A DNA stretch of 47,961 bases. Origin: Lachnospiraceae bacterium. Lineage in GTDB: Bacteria > Bacillota > Clostridia > Lachnospirales > Lachnospiraceae. The notes beneath the pieces were generated by a model. The model saw only the letters and a program-made list of their open reading frames with translations, was not told the origin of the DNA and searched no databases. Below are positions 29,354 through 37,595 of this stretch, piece by piece (the first letter of the stretch is position 1; each line of letters starts with the position of its first letter). The position numbers were made by a program, and so were the translations under genes. The stretch covers positions 1 to 47,961 of the forward strand of contig JAFZVZ010000015.1 in NCBI GenBank assembly GCA_017617545.1, given 5' to 3'.

Positions 29354-29383
29354 ACGGGACAGCAGCTGCTGTCCCGTATTTTT
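29354..29383. terminator. Terminator between the 29.4-kb membrane protein gene and the rpoB promoter
   Basis: A perfect 24-base palindrome (29354-29377) is followed on the plus strand by ATTTTTATG and on the minus strand by TTTGTGTTCTT. It should insulate rpoBC from the upstream gene. Confidence 0.7.
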
Positions 29384-29436
29384 ATGCTGTTTAATTTCCG
29401 TATCACGGTACGCGGCGGTCATTCCTTCGCAGGGGC

Positions 29437-29868
29437 TTACTCCTCCGCACTGCTCCCCTCCACCGTATCGTTGTATCCCTTCGCGAGCGCGAACATCGTT
29501 ACAAGGAACCCTATACCGAGAAGCGGCCAGCCGACGATCCAGTAAAATTTGAGAAGACGGTTCGTCGTTCCGAAGATCTCAACGACACCCGTGGCCAGCG
29601 AGCCCATCGTGAGCGTTGCCACGCCGGACACGTACATGTTCACGCCGACGCGCACGGCAGACGCATACTCCACCCTCTTAAACGCCTTGATCAGCGAGAG
29701 CAGGAACGCAGGCAGAACTCCCATCACGAGCGGGTACTGAAACGCGAAGATCATCGGCTTCGAGTGAACGCCGCGCCCGTAGTGGTCGTAGATCGCCGAG
29801 AAGAGCCCGACGAACGCCGTCACACCGAGGAAGATTTTCCAATGTCTGCGAAAGACATCACTTGACAT
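29437..29868 (-). CDS. Small integral membrane protein
   Basis: A 143-residue protein with four predicted membrane helices (about residues 10-28, 40-60, 75-97 and 107-127), from the ATG at 29868. A TTG two codons earlier is possible. Its start overlaps the end of the phosphodiester glycosidase gene by about 11 bases, with GGGGGGTG upstream inside that gene, so the two are translationally coupled. I do not recognise a family. The context suggests a partner of the surface enzyme. Confidence 0.7.
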   Translation of the reverse strand: MSSDVFRRHWKIFLGVTAFVGLFSAIYDHYGRGVHSKPMIFAFQYPLVMGVLPAFLLSLIKAFKRVEYASAVRVGVNMYVSGVATLTMGSLATGVVEIFGTTNRLLKFYWIVGWPLLGIGFLVTMFALAKGYNDTVEGSSAEE

Positions 29869-30988
29869 AGACAATGTCGGTCACCCCCCTCTCGTAGTAG
29901 TCTCCCTCCGAGGTCGGGAAATTGATCACCTTCCCCTGGAAGACCATCGTGGACGAACCGCCGCCGTCAAGGTTAAATGCCTTCGTGCAGCCGAGGCGGA
30001 GCATGAAATCCGCCAGCTCGTAAACCGAGAGCCCGTGGCTCTTCTTCGTGCGGCCGTCCGCGACAACGACAAAATAGTGAAGCGGCTCCACCATACCGAT
30101 CGCGGTACGGGGATTGGTCGCGTAGCAGTAATCGACCTCCGTGTCCACATCAACCTTGAGCTTGCTTCCGTCGATCAGCACCGGGCCGAACGTGAGCGCC
30201 TGCCAGGTCCCGTTGTCCATCAGCTTCTGCGCGGTCGCCTTATTGTAATGGCTGAACTGGAAATCACCGTTCGGCATGATGCACAGCACGTCCTTGCGCG
30301 TGTTGCCGACCGTGCGGTACAGCACGCCGTTGCGGATGACGTATCCGCCCTCACGCGCGCCGTAGTTGTCGCCGTTGATCGCGAACACGGCGCCCTTCGC
30401 CTTGGCCATCTCCGAGGTTGTCTGGAAAATGTTGCGCCCGTACGTGTCATCGGCGAACGCCGTCAACAGATACTGCGCGGAGGTCATCCAGATTTCCGCC
30501 ACATGGATCTGCGTGCTGTGTTCCCTGTATTCCGATATTTTAATATAGAGATGATCGTTCGAGTACATGTCATCCGTCGCGACGACCTGGTCGGTATAGT
30601 GCGGTCCGTCCTCCGTCGAGATGATCGTGGTCCCGGGCGTCGGCGTCGGTTTCGGCGTCTTCGTGGGCTTCGGCGTCTTGGTCGGCTTCGGCGTCACGGT
30701 CTCTCCCGCCTCCGGCGTAGGCTCCGGTGTTTCGGTCGGTTCCGGCGGCTCAGTCGGATCCGGCTCCTCGGTCGGCTCCGGTGTCGGCGTCGGCAGCGGC
30801 GTAGGCGTCCCGTCGTTCGACGCGAGCGTGCCGCCCGGCGACGGCGTCGCGAACAGCGAAAGGTTGATCTCTGTCGCATTCGTCTGCATCGGCCGCTTGA
30901 TCACGAACACGTCCAGCATCACGTAGGTCGTGTACGCGGCAAGCACAACGCCGAAGACGATCGCCCAGATCGGTTTTTTCTTCTTCAT
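29858..30988 (-). CDS. Membrane-anchored phosphodiester glycosidase-family protein (NAGPA domain)
   Basis: A 376-residue protein from the ATG at 30988 (GGGAG 7 bases upstream). A signal-anchor helix lies at about residues 6-27. A Thr/Pro/Glu linker (about 50-125), built of short TPTPEPT- and PKPTKTPKPT-like repeats, follows. The C-terminal domain has the marks of the PF09992 family: AVFAINGDNYGAREGGYV, TNPRTAIGMV, YFVVVADGR and FNLDGGGSSTM. Relatives act on phosphodiester-linked sugars, for example N-acetylglucosamine-1-phosphodiester glycosidase, or on exopolysaccharide. It should act at the cell surface. The exact substrate is unknown. Confidence 0.85.
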   Translation of the reverse strand: MKKKKPIWAIVFGVVLAAYTTYVMLDVFVIKRPMQTNATEINLSLFATPSPGGTLASNDGTPTPLPTPTPEPTEEPDPTEPPEPTETPEPTPEAGETVTPKPTKTPKPTKTPKPTPTPGTTIISTEDGPHYTDQVVATDDMYSNDHLYIKISEYREHSTQIHVAEIWMTSAQYLLTAFADDTYGRNIFQTTSEMAKAKGAVFAINGDNYGAREGGYVIRNGVLYRTVGNTRKDVLCIMPNGDFQFSHYNKATAQKLMDNGTWQALTFGPVLIDGSKLKVDVDTEVDYCYATNPRTAIGMVEPLHYFVVVADGRTKKSHGLSVYELADFMLRLGCTKAFNLDGGGSSTMVFQGKVINFPTSEGDYYERGVTDIVYVK

Positions 30989-31131
30989 GGCTTTCTCCCT
31001 CAATAAAGCAAACTCTCTTCTCTTTATAGAATCGAAACGCCGGAATCATCCGGCGGTTTCGTCCGTCTTCGCTATCATAACACACGAACACGGAAAATGA
31101 AATATTTTCTTATCGCAATTCCCTCACACCG

Positions 31132-31545
31132 TCACCGCAGGAAGCAGCAGACAATGTTCGCGAGGATCAGCAGGTGCAGCACGATGTGGTACATGTCCGG
31201 CACAAGGCGCGTATCGCTTTTTCGGAAAATGCGCACTGTCCCTTTGAAGCAGTCATTGTACCCCTGCAGCTTCCTCTCGCTCGCGCCGAAGATCGTGTAG
31301 TACCAGTGGCACTTATACTGCACCGCCGCCCAGAGGAGCAATATCCCGAGCAGGACCCAGCGTCCCACGGGAAGGTACGCGTGGTACGCGATCAGCCCCG
31401 CGCTGTAGAGACACAGCGCGAAGAACTCCGCGCTCTTGATGCCCATGCCCTCGACGAGAAGGATTTTCCCGAACCTGTACGTTGTTATGCATCCGAAGAA
31501 CCAGATCCACAACAACACCTGGATGATAATGACAGTGATCAGCAT
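31132..31545 (-). CDS. Small integral membrane protein
   Basis: A 137-residue protein from the ATG at 31545 (GGGGGTAG 7 bases upstream). It has about four membrane helices, beginning MLITVIIIQVLLWIWFFGC and ending YHIVLHLLILANIVCCF. A soluble loop contains RKLQGYNDCFKGTVRIF. I do not recognise its family. It lies 31 bases after the LRR/SLH surface protein gene and is probably in the same transcript. Confidence 0.7.
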   Translation of the reverse strand: MLITVIIIQVLLWIWFFGCITTYRFGKILLVEGMGIKSAEFFALCLYSAGLIAYHAYLPVGRWVLLGILLLWAAVQYKCHWYYTIFGASERKLQGYNDCFKGTVRIFRKSDTRLVPDMYHIVLHLLILANIVCCFLR

Positions 31546-31576
31546 TGTTCTACCCCCCATACACGCAGTCGTGGGA

Positions 31577-33907
31577 TCATTTTCCGGACTGCTTCTTTCT
31601 CCACAGGATAATACCTGCCGTTGCAGCAACAATGACCGCAAGGATGATCAGGAGAAGTGTTGTGTCAAAGCGGCCCTTGCCCGCTCCCTCGTTCTTCTCC
31701 GCGCTGCCGTCCGGGCTTACGGTCGAATTGCCCTCGCTCTTCGACGCATCGGAGGCCGGTGTACCGTCCGCTCCCGGTGTCAGTGTAAGATCCGTGCCGG
31801 GTGTCGCATCCGCGCCGGGCGTCACATTCGCGCCGGGTGTCACATCCGCTCCGGGCGTCAGCGTGAGCGTCCCCGCGTCCGGGGTCAGCTCCGTTGCTCC
31901 CGTCGGGTCCGCGGCGGGCGTCGGGGTGCCCGAAGGCGTACCGGAAAGCTCTGTCGTCGGGATCGGCGCATCCGAAGGTGAACCCGAAGGCGTGTCCGAA
32001 ATCTCACCCGGCAGTGTCGGCGTTCCCGCTGCCGGCGTCACTGTCTTCTCCGGCGCCGGGGTCGGCGTGTTCGACGGCTTCGGTGTCTCCGCGGCCGTCG
32101 GATCCGGCGCCGTGGTCGGAGTGCTGGTCGGTGCTTTCGTCGGCTCCTTCGTAGGTTCCTTCGTCGGTTCCGGCGTTGCCGTCGGGGCTTTCGTCGGTGT
32201 TGGCGTCTGCGGGGTGACATCCTTGTTCACTTCCTTGAGGCGCTTCAGCATATGCTCGAAATCCTCGCGCGTCGCGTTGCCGTGAGGATCGATCCGCTGC
32301 TCCTCCCGCGTGGAACCCGGCTCGCCTATACCCTCCATGATATCCCAGGTGATCGCCCACGTGATGGCCTCCCACGCGTACTGGTCGATATCATAGTAAT
32401 CGATAAAATCATCGCTTCTTCCGAAGTCGATCGCTCTCTTGTAACCTTTGTACTCCGAGTATCTCATCAGCATGAGCGCAAGATCCTGCCGTGAGATCCA
32501 CTGCCCCACGCCGAACGTGTCGGAGGAGATGTCCGGAGTGCCGAAGCAGATGGCGTACTGCTCACCCCAGATCACGGCATCGGTGTACGAAGCGCCCGAC
32601 TTGACATCCGTAAACCGCGTCTTCAGGCCGCTGACATCCGGCTTGCCCTCCATCTCGTACAGCGTCTGCACAACCTTCTCGCGCTTGACGAAATCGCCCG
32701 TCTCCGACGAGTTGTCGTTGCCGGACTGGCCGTTGCCGCCCTGCCCCGAGTTGTTCGAGGAGGATTCGGTGACAAGCGTCACCGTGTCGTCAAAGCAGAG
32801 GAAATACAGATTGTCCCCGCCGGTGGACGTATCGCCGCCGTAATCGATCGTCCAGGAGTGGCCCTTGCACACATCGTACTCCGCCTTCTTCGTGCCTTCC
32901 TTGTACGTCTTCACAAGGAGCGGATTATCGCTGATGTTCAGCGTCGTGAACGGGTTGGTGAAGGCCTGCAGAAAATGCATCTGCGGATTGTTCGACAGAT
33001 CAAGCGAAGTGATCCCGTTGCAGGCACAGTCCAGATAGAACAGCTTCGGATTGGCGGATACGTCGAGCTTCATGATCTGGTTGTAACTGCAGATCAGTTT
33101 CTGCAGTTCCTTATTCTTGCTGACATCCACGGAGGTTGCCTGGTTGTAGGCGCAGTTGTAGTACTGAAGCCCCGGGTTGTGACTGACGTCGATGCTTCCA
33201 AGCCCCGGGTTGAACCAGACATCCAGGCGCTTCAGCTTCGGACAGCCGGACACGTCGAGCTTTGTGAGATGATTCTGGAACGCGTCCAGGTGCGACAGCT
33301 TCGGGTTGTTGCTCAGATCGAGCGACGTGAGCTCGCACGTGCCGCAGGTCAGGTGCTCCAATTTCGGATTGTGCGTCACGTCCAGCGTCTTCAGCGGGTT
33401 GGTATTGCACTCGATGAACGCCATGTCCGGGTTGGAGGACACGTTCAGCGAGGTCAGTTGGCAGTCGTAGCAGTACACCCACTCCAGCTTCGGATTGGCC
33501 GAAAAATCAAGCGTGGTAAACAGGTTGCCGGAGCACCACACGCCGTGGAGCTCCTTGTTGTTCGAAAGGTCCATGGACGCGATCGCGTTGTCCTTGCACC
33601 ACAGCCCCTCCAGGTTGACGAAGTACTCGACACCTTTCACCGAGGTGACGCCCATGCCTTCGCAGTAAATGTTGATCACGGAGCCGAGCTCGCCGGCGTC
33701 CAGAACGCCGTTTCCGTCCTTGTCGTAGTCCGGCCCGGAGATCACGGCCCGGAAGACCGGATCCGGAAAATTCGTCTCGTTGATCTCGACCGGTTCACCG
33801 TCGGCACGCGCCGTCCCGACGCCGCTGCCCGGGATCGCGCCCCCGAGCGCAAGGAGCATTGCCACGCACACGGCAACGATCCGCACCAAAGCATTCCTCT
33901 TTTTCAT
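31577..33907 (-). CDS. Secreted leucine-rich-repeat protein with SLH-like repeats, Thr/Pro stalk and C-terminal membrane anchor
   Basis: A 776-residue surface protein. A signal peptide (about 1-35) precedes a calcium-loop-like DYDKDGNGVLDAGE segment. About eleven 21-residue leucine-rich repeats of the LDLSNNPKL type then run to roughly residue 335. Residues about 410-545 resemble S-layer-homology repeats (FTDVKSGASYTDAVIWGEQY). A long Thr/Pro/Ala/Gly stalk (about 550-735) leads to one membrane helix (LLLIILAVIVAATAGIILW) and a short basic tail. It therefore seems held by a membrane helix, not by sortase. It may bind proteins, sugars or host surfaces. The start is the ATG at 33907, or a GTG three codons earlier. 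Confidence 0.85.
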   Translation of the reverse strand: MKKRNALVRIVAVCVAMLLALGGAIPGSGVGTARADGEPVEINETNFPDPVFRAVISGPDYDKDGNGVLDAGELGSVINIYCEGMGVTSVKGVEYFVNLEGLWCKDNAIASMDLSNNKELHGVWCSGNLFTTLDFSANPKLEWVYCYDCQLTSLNVSSNPDMAFIECNTNPLKTLDVTHNPKLEHLTCGTCELTSLDLSNNPKLSHLDAFQNHLTKLDVSGCPKLKRLDVWFNPGLGSIDVSHNPGLQYYNCAYNQATSVDVSKNKELQKLICSYNQIMKLDVSANPKLFYLDCACNGITSLDLSNNPQMHFLQAFTNPFTTLNISDNPLLVKTYKEGTKKAEYDVCKGHSWTIDYGGDTSTGGDNLYFLCFDDTVTLVTESSSNNSGQGGNGQSGNDNSSETGDFVKREKVVQTLYEMEGKPDVSGLKTRFTDVKSGASYTDAVIWGEQYAICFGTPDISSDTFGVGQWISRQDLALMLMRYSEYKGYKRAIDFGRSDDFIDYYDIDQYAWEAITWAITWDIMEGIGEPGSTREEQRIDPHGNATREDFEHMLKRLKEVNKDVTPQTPTPTKAPTATPEPTKEPTKEPTKAPTSTPTTAPDPTAAETPKPSNTPTPAPEKTVTPAAGTPTLPGEISDTPSGSPSDAPIPTTELSGTPSGTPTPAADPTGATELTPDAGTLTLTPGADVTPGANVTPGADATPGTDLTLTPGADGTPASDASKSEGNSTVSPDGSAEKNEGAGKGRFDTTLLLIILAVIVAATAGIILWRKKQSGK

Positions 33908-33984
33908 CTGTAACACGTTTCCTTTCGCTTACTGCATATGCACTTATTCGTCGTCATGCGGATGCATTTTCCGACGTAAAATTC

Positions 33985-34806
33985 TCACTTTCTCCGGTAC
34001 AGCTTAGCCGGGCGATGCCCCGCCCCCTGTGTGTACTCGTCGGTCTCGACCACGTAATCGCTGACCTTGCGGCGGAAATTCGCCGGAAGAACCTGAATGT
34101 TCATGATCGTCTCCTGCACCTTCTGAAGCTCCGTGAGTGTAAACCGCTCCGGCAGGAAATCAAACAGCGTCTCATAGTTTCGCGCGCCTTCTCTCAGCGC
34201 CGTGAGCGCCGTGGCGATGATCCGCGCGTGATCAAACGCAAGCCCGCCGCTCTCGAGCACGCGGAACGACGTCTGCGAAAAATGTGTCTCCTCCTCCCGG
34301 AGGACCGCCCTAAGCTTCGTGTCGCCGTACTCGAGGGACAGGCAGCTGTTCCCGTCCTCGCCGCGCTCGAACCGGATGTCGAACCACTCCGCGTCGGAGG
34401 CATCGTCGCCGCCGACCTGGCGCACGGACTCCTCGCTGATGATCGAGGCGAACGCGTGCGAGATGACCCAGCCGCGCGGGTCGCGCCCGGGCTCGCTGAA
34501 CACGCCGACCGGCATGAGCGAAACCGGCGTGATCCCGGCCTCCTCCGTCACCTCGCGGAGCGCGCAGTTTTCCACGGTCTCGTCGGGTCGCAGAAAACCG
34601 CCGGGAAGCGCCCAGCAATCCCGGAAGGGATGTACCGCGCGCTTCACAAGCAGGATGGACAGCTTGCTCACCGAGTCCATCTTGTAGTTTTCATTTTCCA
34701 CCGAACGGATCACAAAGGCAACGATATCCGCCGTCACGGACGGACGGGGATACTTGCCGATATCATACTGTGAGAGGTATTCACTCTCGCTCTGCTGCTT
34801 CTTCAT
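33985..34806 (-). CDS. nrtR: NrtR-type regulator: Nudix domain plus winged helix (NAD metabolism)
   Basis: A 273-residue protein starting at the ATG at 34806, which shares a base with the nadR stop (TGATG). The Nudix box is intact at residues 70-92: G70, E76, R84, E85, E88, E89, G91. The C-terminal part (about 205-273) has the winged-helix signature of NrtR: FTLTELQKVQETI, NFRRKV and GHRPAKLYRRK. NrtR represses NAD biosynthesis genes and senses ADP-ribose. The full Nudix box leaves open that this one also hydrolyses ADP-ribose. It is the last gene of the NAD-salvage operon and probably regulates it. Confidence 0.85.
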   Translation of the reverse strand: MKKQQSESEYLSQYDIGKYPRPSVTADIVAFVIRSVENENYKMDSVSKLSILLVKRAVHPFRDCWALPGGFLRPDETVENCALREVTEEAGITPVSLMPVGVFSEPGRDPRGWVISHAFASIISEESVRQVGGDDASDAEWFDIRFERGEDGNSCLSLEYGDTKLRAVLREEETHFSQTSFRVLESGGLAFDHARIIATALTALREGARNYETLFDFLPERFTLTELQKVQETIMNIQVLPANFRRKVSDYVVETDEYTQGAGHRPAKLYRRK

Positions 34807-35819
34807 CACTCTTCTCCGATCAGTTTTTTCACTTCGCTGGCTGCCTTCTCCAGCCGCTCCGAGTACTCGCCGCTGATGCACGTAAACTCGCGCCCGTGCG
34901 TTCGGAGCAGCTCCTTGATGCGCTCGCTGTATTTGATCCGGTTGTCGCGGATCTCCTCGCTGCGCCCGCCCTCCAGAAAGAACTCGACGTCAGGCTCTAA
35001 GAACAGGATCAGATCATACCGGTTCAGCGCGTCGATCGCGTCGGCGAGCACCCGGTTCGCCTCGATCCGCGGGTCATCCCCGTCCAGGAAATCCATGAAG
35101 AACCGTGTGATCAGCGCGTCCGTATCGATGAACAGAACCTTGCTCCCGCGCTCGAGCGCCTCCGTCTCATTCAGCTTGTGGCGAAGCAAAATCTCCGTGT
35201 AATCCTCCGGGATCATCATCGTGTCCGTGCCGCTTTTCTCCGACAGCTCGCGACCGGCCTCATCGATGTATTCCGCGTTGAACAGCTGCGCGAGATGTAT
35301 CGTCAGCGTGCTTTTGCCCGTGCTCTCGCCGCCCATCAGGAGCACCTTCTTCGTGTAGTAGGGACGCACGACCTTCGGGAGCTGATCCCAGTGCGCGTAC
35401 GGATTTTTCCGGATCTCCGTGGAGCTGATCCCGTTTCTTCGGAAAATGAACATCTCGCTTTCCGGGTAGCATACGTTCCAGAAGCTGTCCGTTCCGTAGT
35501 CGCTTCCGCAAAATACGACGTCGATCTTCTTCCCGATCCGTCTCTTGATGTCATCCGCGTCCTTCTGCCAGTACTCCCTCGTGTACTCCTCCTTGGTCGC
35601 GGCGTCGTCGCCGATCGTAAGGATCGTAACATTGCCGACATGCTTCGTGAGCCGGTACAGCCAGCGGTAGCGGATCCGCCCGTCGATCTCCCCGCGGTTT
35701 CCGCCGATGCTTAAGACGATATACAGCTCCCTGCACATCGACGCAGCCTTCAGGATGCATTCCACATGTCCCATATGAAGCGGATTGAACGATCCGCCGT
35801 ACATTCCGACCTGATACAT
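34806..35819 (-). CDS. nadR: NadR-type bifunctional NMN adenylyltransferase / nicotinamide riboside kinase
   Basis: A 337-residue protein. The N-terminal nucleotidyltransferase has GGSFNPLHMGH (8-18) and ISSTEIR (131-137). The C-terminal kinase has Walker A GGESTGKST (163-171). It phosphorylates nicotinamide riboside to NMN and joins NMN to AMP to make NAD. There is no N-terminal DNA-binding domain of the enterobacterial NadR kind, and regulation is left to the coupled nrtR. It follows pnuC by 25 bases, with GAGGTGA before the start. Confidence 0.93.
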   Translation of the reverse strand: MYQVGMYGGSFNPLHMGHVECILKAASMCRELYIVLSIGGNRGEIDGRIRYRWLYRLTKHVGNVTILTIGDDAATKEEYTREYWQKDADDIKRRIGKKIDVVFCGSDYGTDSFWNVCYPESEMFIFRRNGISSTEIRKNPYAHWDQLPKVVRPYYTKKVLLMGGESTGKSTLTIHLAQLFNAEYIDEAGRELSEKSGTDTMMIPEDYTEILLRHKLNETEALERGSKVLFIDTDALITRFFMDFLDGDDPRIEANRVLADAIDALNRYDLILFLEPDVEFFLEGGRSEEIRDNRIKYSERIKELLRTHGREFTCISGEYSERLEKAASEVKKLIGEE

Positions 35820-35844
35820 AGTCCGTCACCTCATACTATTCTTC

Positions 35845-36579
35845 TCAGCCTTCCGCGGCCTCTCCGACCTGCTCCGCGGCCTTCGCGCTGTTCCGGCTCG
35901 CCTCGCGGTACCACCGCACGAACATGATGATCGCATTGACCAGGTAGATGCTCCACATCGCGAGCGTCGCGATCGACTCACCGCCGTTTGCGAAATCCAC
36001 GCCCCACATGATGACCGTAACCACATCGACGATGATCCAGAGCACCCACTGCTCCGTCAGCCGCCAGATGGACAGAACCTGCGCCACAACCGAGACGACC
36101 GTGCTCATGCTGTCCACGTACGGCAGCTTACCGCCGAGCTTCGCAAGCAGCAGCCCGTACAGGAAGATCGCCACGCCCGTGATTGCGTATACGACGATGC
36201 CTTTCTTCAGAGGAAGGCACTTCTTCACCACCTCACCGGTGTCATCGTTCATGTGCTTCTTCCACGCAAACCAGCCGACAACACCCATCGGCAGGTAATA
36301 GAGCACGTTCAGCATGACCTCGCCGTAGTATTTTGCGGAAAATGCGATCACGGCGTACAGCGCCGCGTTGACGAGCCCGAACAGAAACGACGACCGCTTC
36401 CCCTTGCCGGTCAGGATCACGCACCACACACCCGTCAGCGCCGCGACCAACCCGATGATGCCCTCACCCCAGTACAGGGAGAGCCCCAGGATCACCGCCG
36501 TCGCGAACATAAGCCACGCAACCTCCCAGCGTTTCCAGCCGGTGATCTCACTCTTCAGATACTGTTTCAGTCCTCTCAT
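35845..36579 (-). CDS. pnuC: Nicotinamide riboside transporter PnuC
   Basis: A 244-residue protein from the ATG at 36579 (AAAGGCGG upstream). The longer open frame has a Cys/Thr-rich, non-homologous leader. It has seven or so membrane helices with the PnuC signatures LGLSLYWGEGIIGLVAALTGVWCVILTGKGKRSSFLFGLVNAALYA (shown by its parts GLVAALTGVWCV and FGLVNAALYA) and a Trp-rich C-terminal half (WRLTEQWVLWIIVDVVT). It takes up nicotinamide riboside by facilitated diffusion, trapped by the NadR kinase encoded next. Confidence 0.92.
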   Translation of the reverse strand: MRGLKQYLKSEITGWKRWEVAWLMFATAVILGLSLYWGEGIIGLVAALTGVWCVILTGKGKRSSFLFGLVNAALYAVIAFSAKYYGEVMLNVLYYLPMGVVGWFAWKKHMNDDTGEVVKKCLPLKKGIVVYAITGVAIFLYGLLLAKLGGKLPYVDSMSTVVSVVAQVLSIWRLTEQWVLWIIVDVVTVIMWGVDFANGGESIATLAMWSIYLVNAIIMFVRWYREASRNSAKAAEQVGEAAEG

Positions 36580-36622
36580 ATTGCCGCCTTTCCTTGCTGT
36601 CCCCCAAGAACAAGCCGCCTTC

Positions 36623-37570
36623 TCACACGATAATTTCCCCTCCGAACCCGTCGCGGAGATGATTGTCCGCGTCGTACACCAAACCCCTGGAATACCCGTA
36701 GTCGCACATTTTCGTACTACGGCCGTAGAATTGTATGATCTCGCCCTTTTGCGACACATAAACTCCGTCGCTGCAGTGGCAGAATTCGTAATCGTAAAAT
36801 CCTCTCGTAAAGAGCAGTTCCGGGTCATCCTCCCGGATCACCGCCTCGTACGGGATCGTCTGTTCCTCCGCAAACTCGCTGACCGGCGAACACACCATAA
36901 ACCCGACCTTCGGAACACCGATGCCGATGGCGTACTCTAAGAAGCGGTGCGCCTCCTCCGGCGAATTCAGGTAATCCCGAAGAAGCATCGTGTTGAACAC
37001 CCACAGATCCCGGTACGACACGCTCGAGACGATCTCCCGCAACTCGTCGCTCCCGGGGATGTCGTCGTTCCCGAACAGTCTCCGGTTCACCGTGTCATTG
37101 TAGTGATGGCGGCTTACGTGGATCGTCTCGAGATGAACAAGGTCCCTGATCTCGTGCATCCGCCGCAGTCCGATCCCGTTTGTGGATATCCCGATCTCGA
37201 GCTCATACCCGAAGATCTCATACAGAATGCTGATGACCTCGTTCAGAAGAACCACGTCCGTGAACGGCTCCCCGCCGGTGATCTTCACGCCGCGGACACG
37301 GTCCTCCGCCTTCAGCCTGCGCATCACCGCGGCGAAGACTTCCGGATCGATCCGGTTCTCCGTCTTTGTCCCCTTCGCCGCGCAGAACCGGCAGTGCCCC
37401 GGGCAGTATGACACGGGACACACGGAAAGCTGCAGCTGCACGTTATCCGGCTTCGGGCGGTAATGAACGCCGTCCGGCGAGCAGATGTAGTTCTTCACGC
37501 GAACCGGCTTTCCGAGAATGTCGATGATCTTTGTTCTGTTTTCGCAAGTCCTGCAAGTGTCGATGGTCAT
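36623..37570 (-). CDS. Radical SAM protein within the NAD-salvage operon
   Basis: A 315-residue protein from the ATG at 37570 (GAGGCGG upstream). The radical SAM cluster motif is CPGHCRFC (Cys56, Cys60, Cys63), followed by the SAM-binding GGEP (99-102). Extra cysteines precede it (CRTC at 6-9, Cys30, Cys51) and follow it (CHC and MCDYG near the C-terminus), which could hold a zinc site or a second iron-sulfur cluster. The protein is short, with no recognisable accessory SPASM domain. It lies 43 bases before pnuC and 25 after the LRR_5 gene, so it is very probably co-transcribed with NAD salvage genes. Its reaction is unknown. No peptide substrate gene is obvious. Confidence 0.85.
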   Translation of the reverse strand: MTIDTCRTCENRTKIIDILGKPVRVKNYICSPDGVHYRPKPDNVQLQLSVCPVSYCPGHCRFCAAKGTKTENRIDPEVFAAVMRRLKAEDRVRGVKITGGEPFTDVVLLNEVISILYEIFGYELEIGISTNGIGLRRMHEIRDLVHLETIHVSRHHYNDTVNRRLFGNDDIPGSDELREIVSSVSYRDLWVFNTMLLRDYLNSPEEAHRFLEYAIGIGVPKVGFMVCSPVSEFAEEQTIPYEAVIREDDPELLFTRGFYDYEFCHCSDGVYVSQKGEIIQFYGRSTKMCDYGYSRGLVYDADNHLRDGFGGEIIV

Positions 37571-37595
37571 TTTCCGCCTCTTCCACAATACCGTC

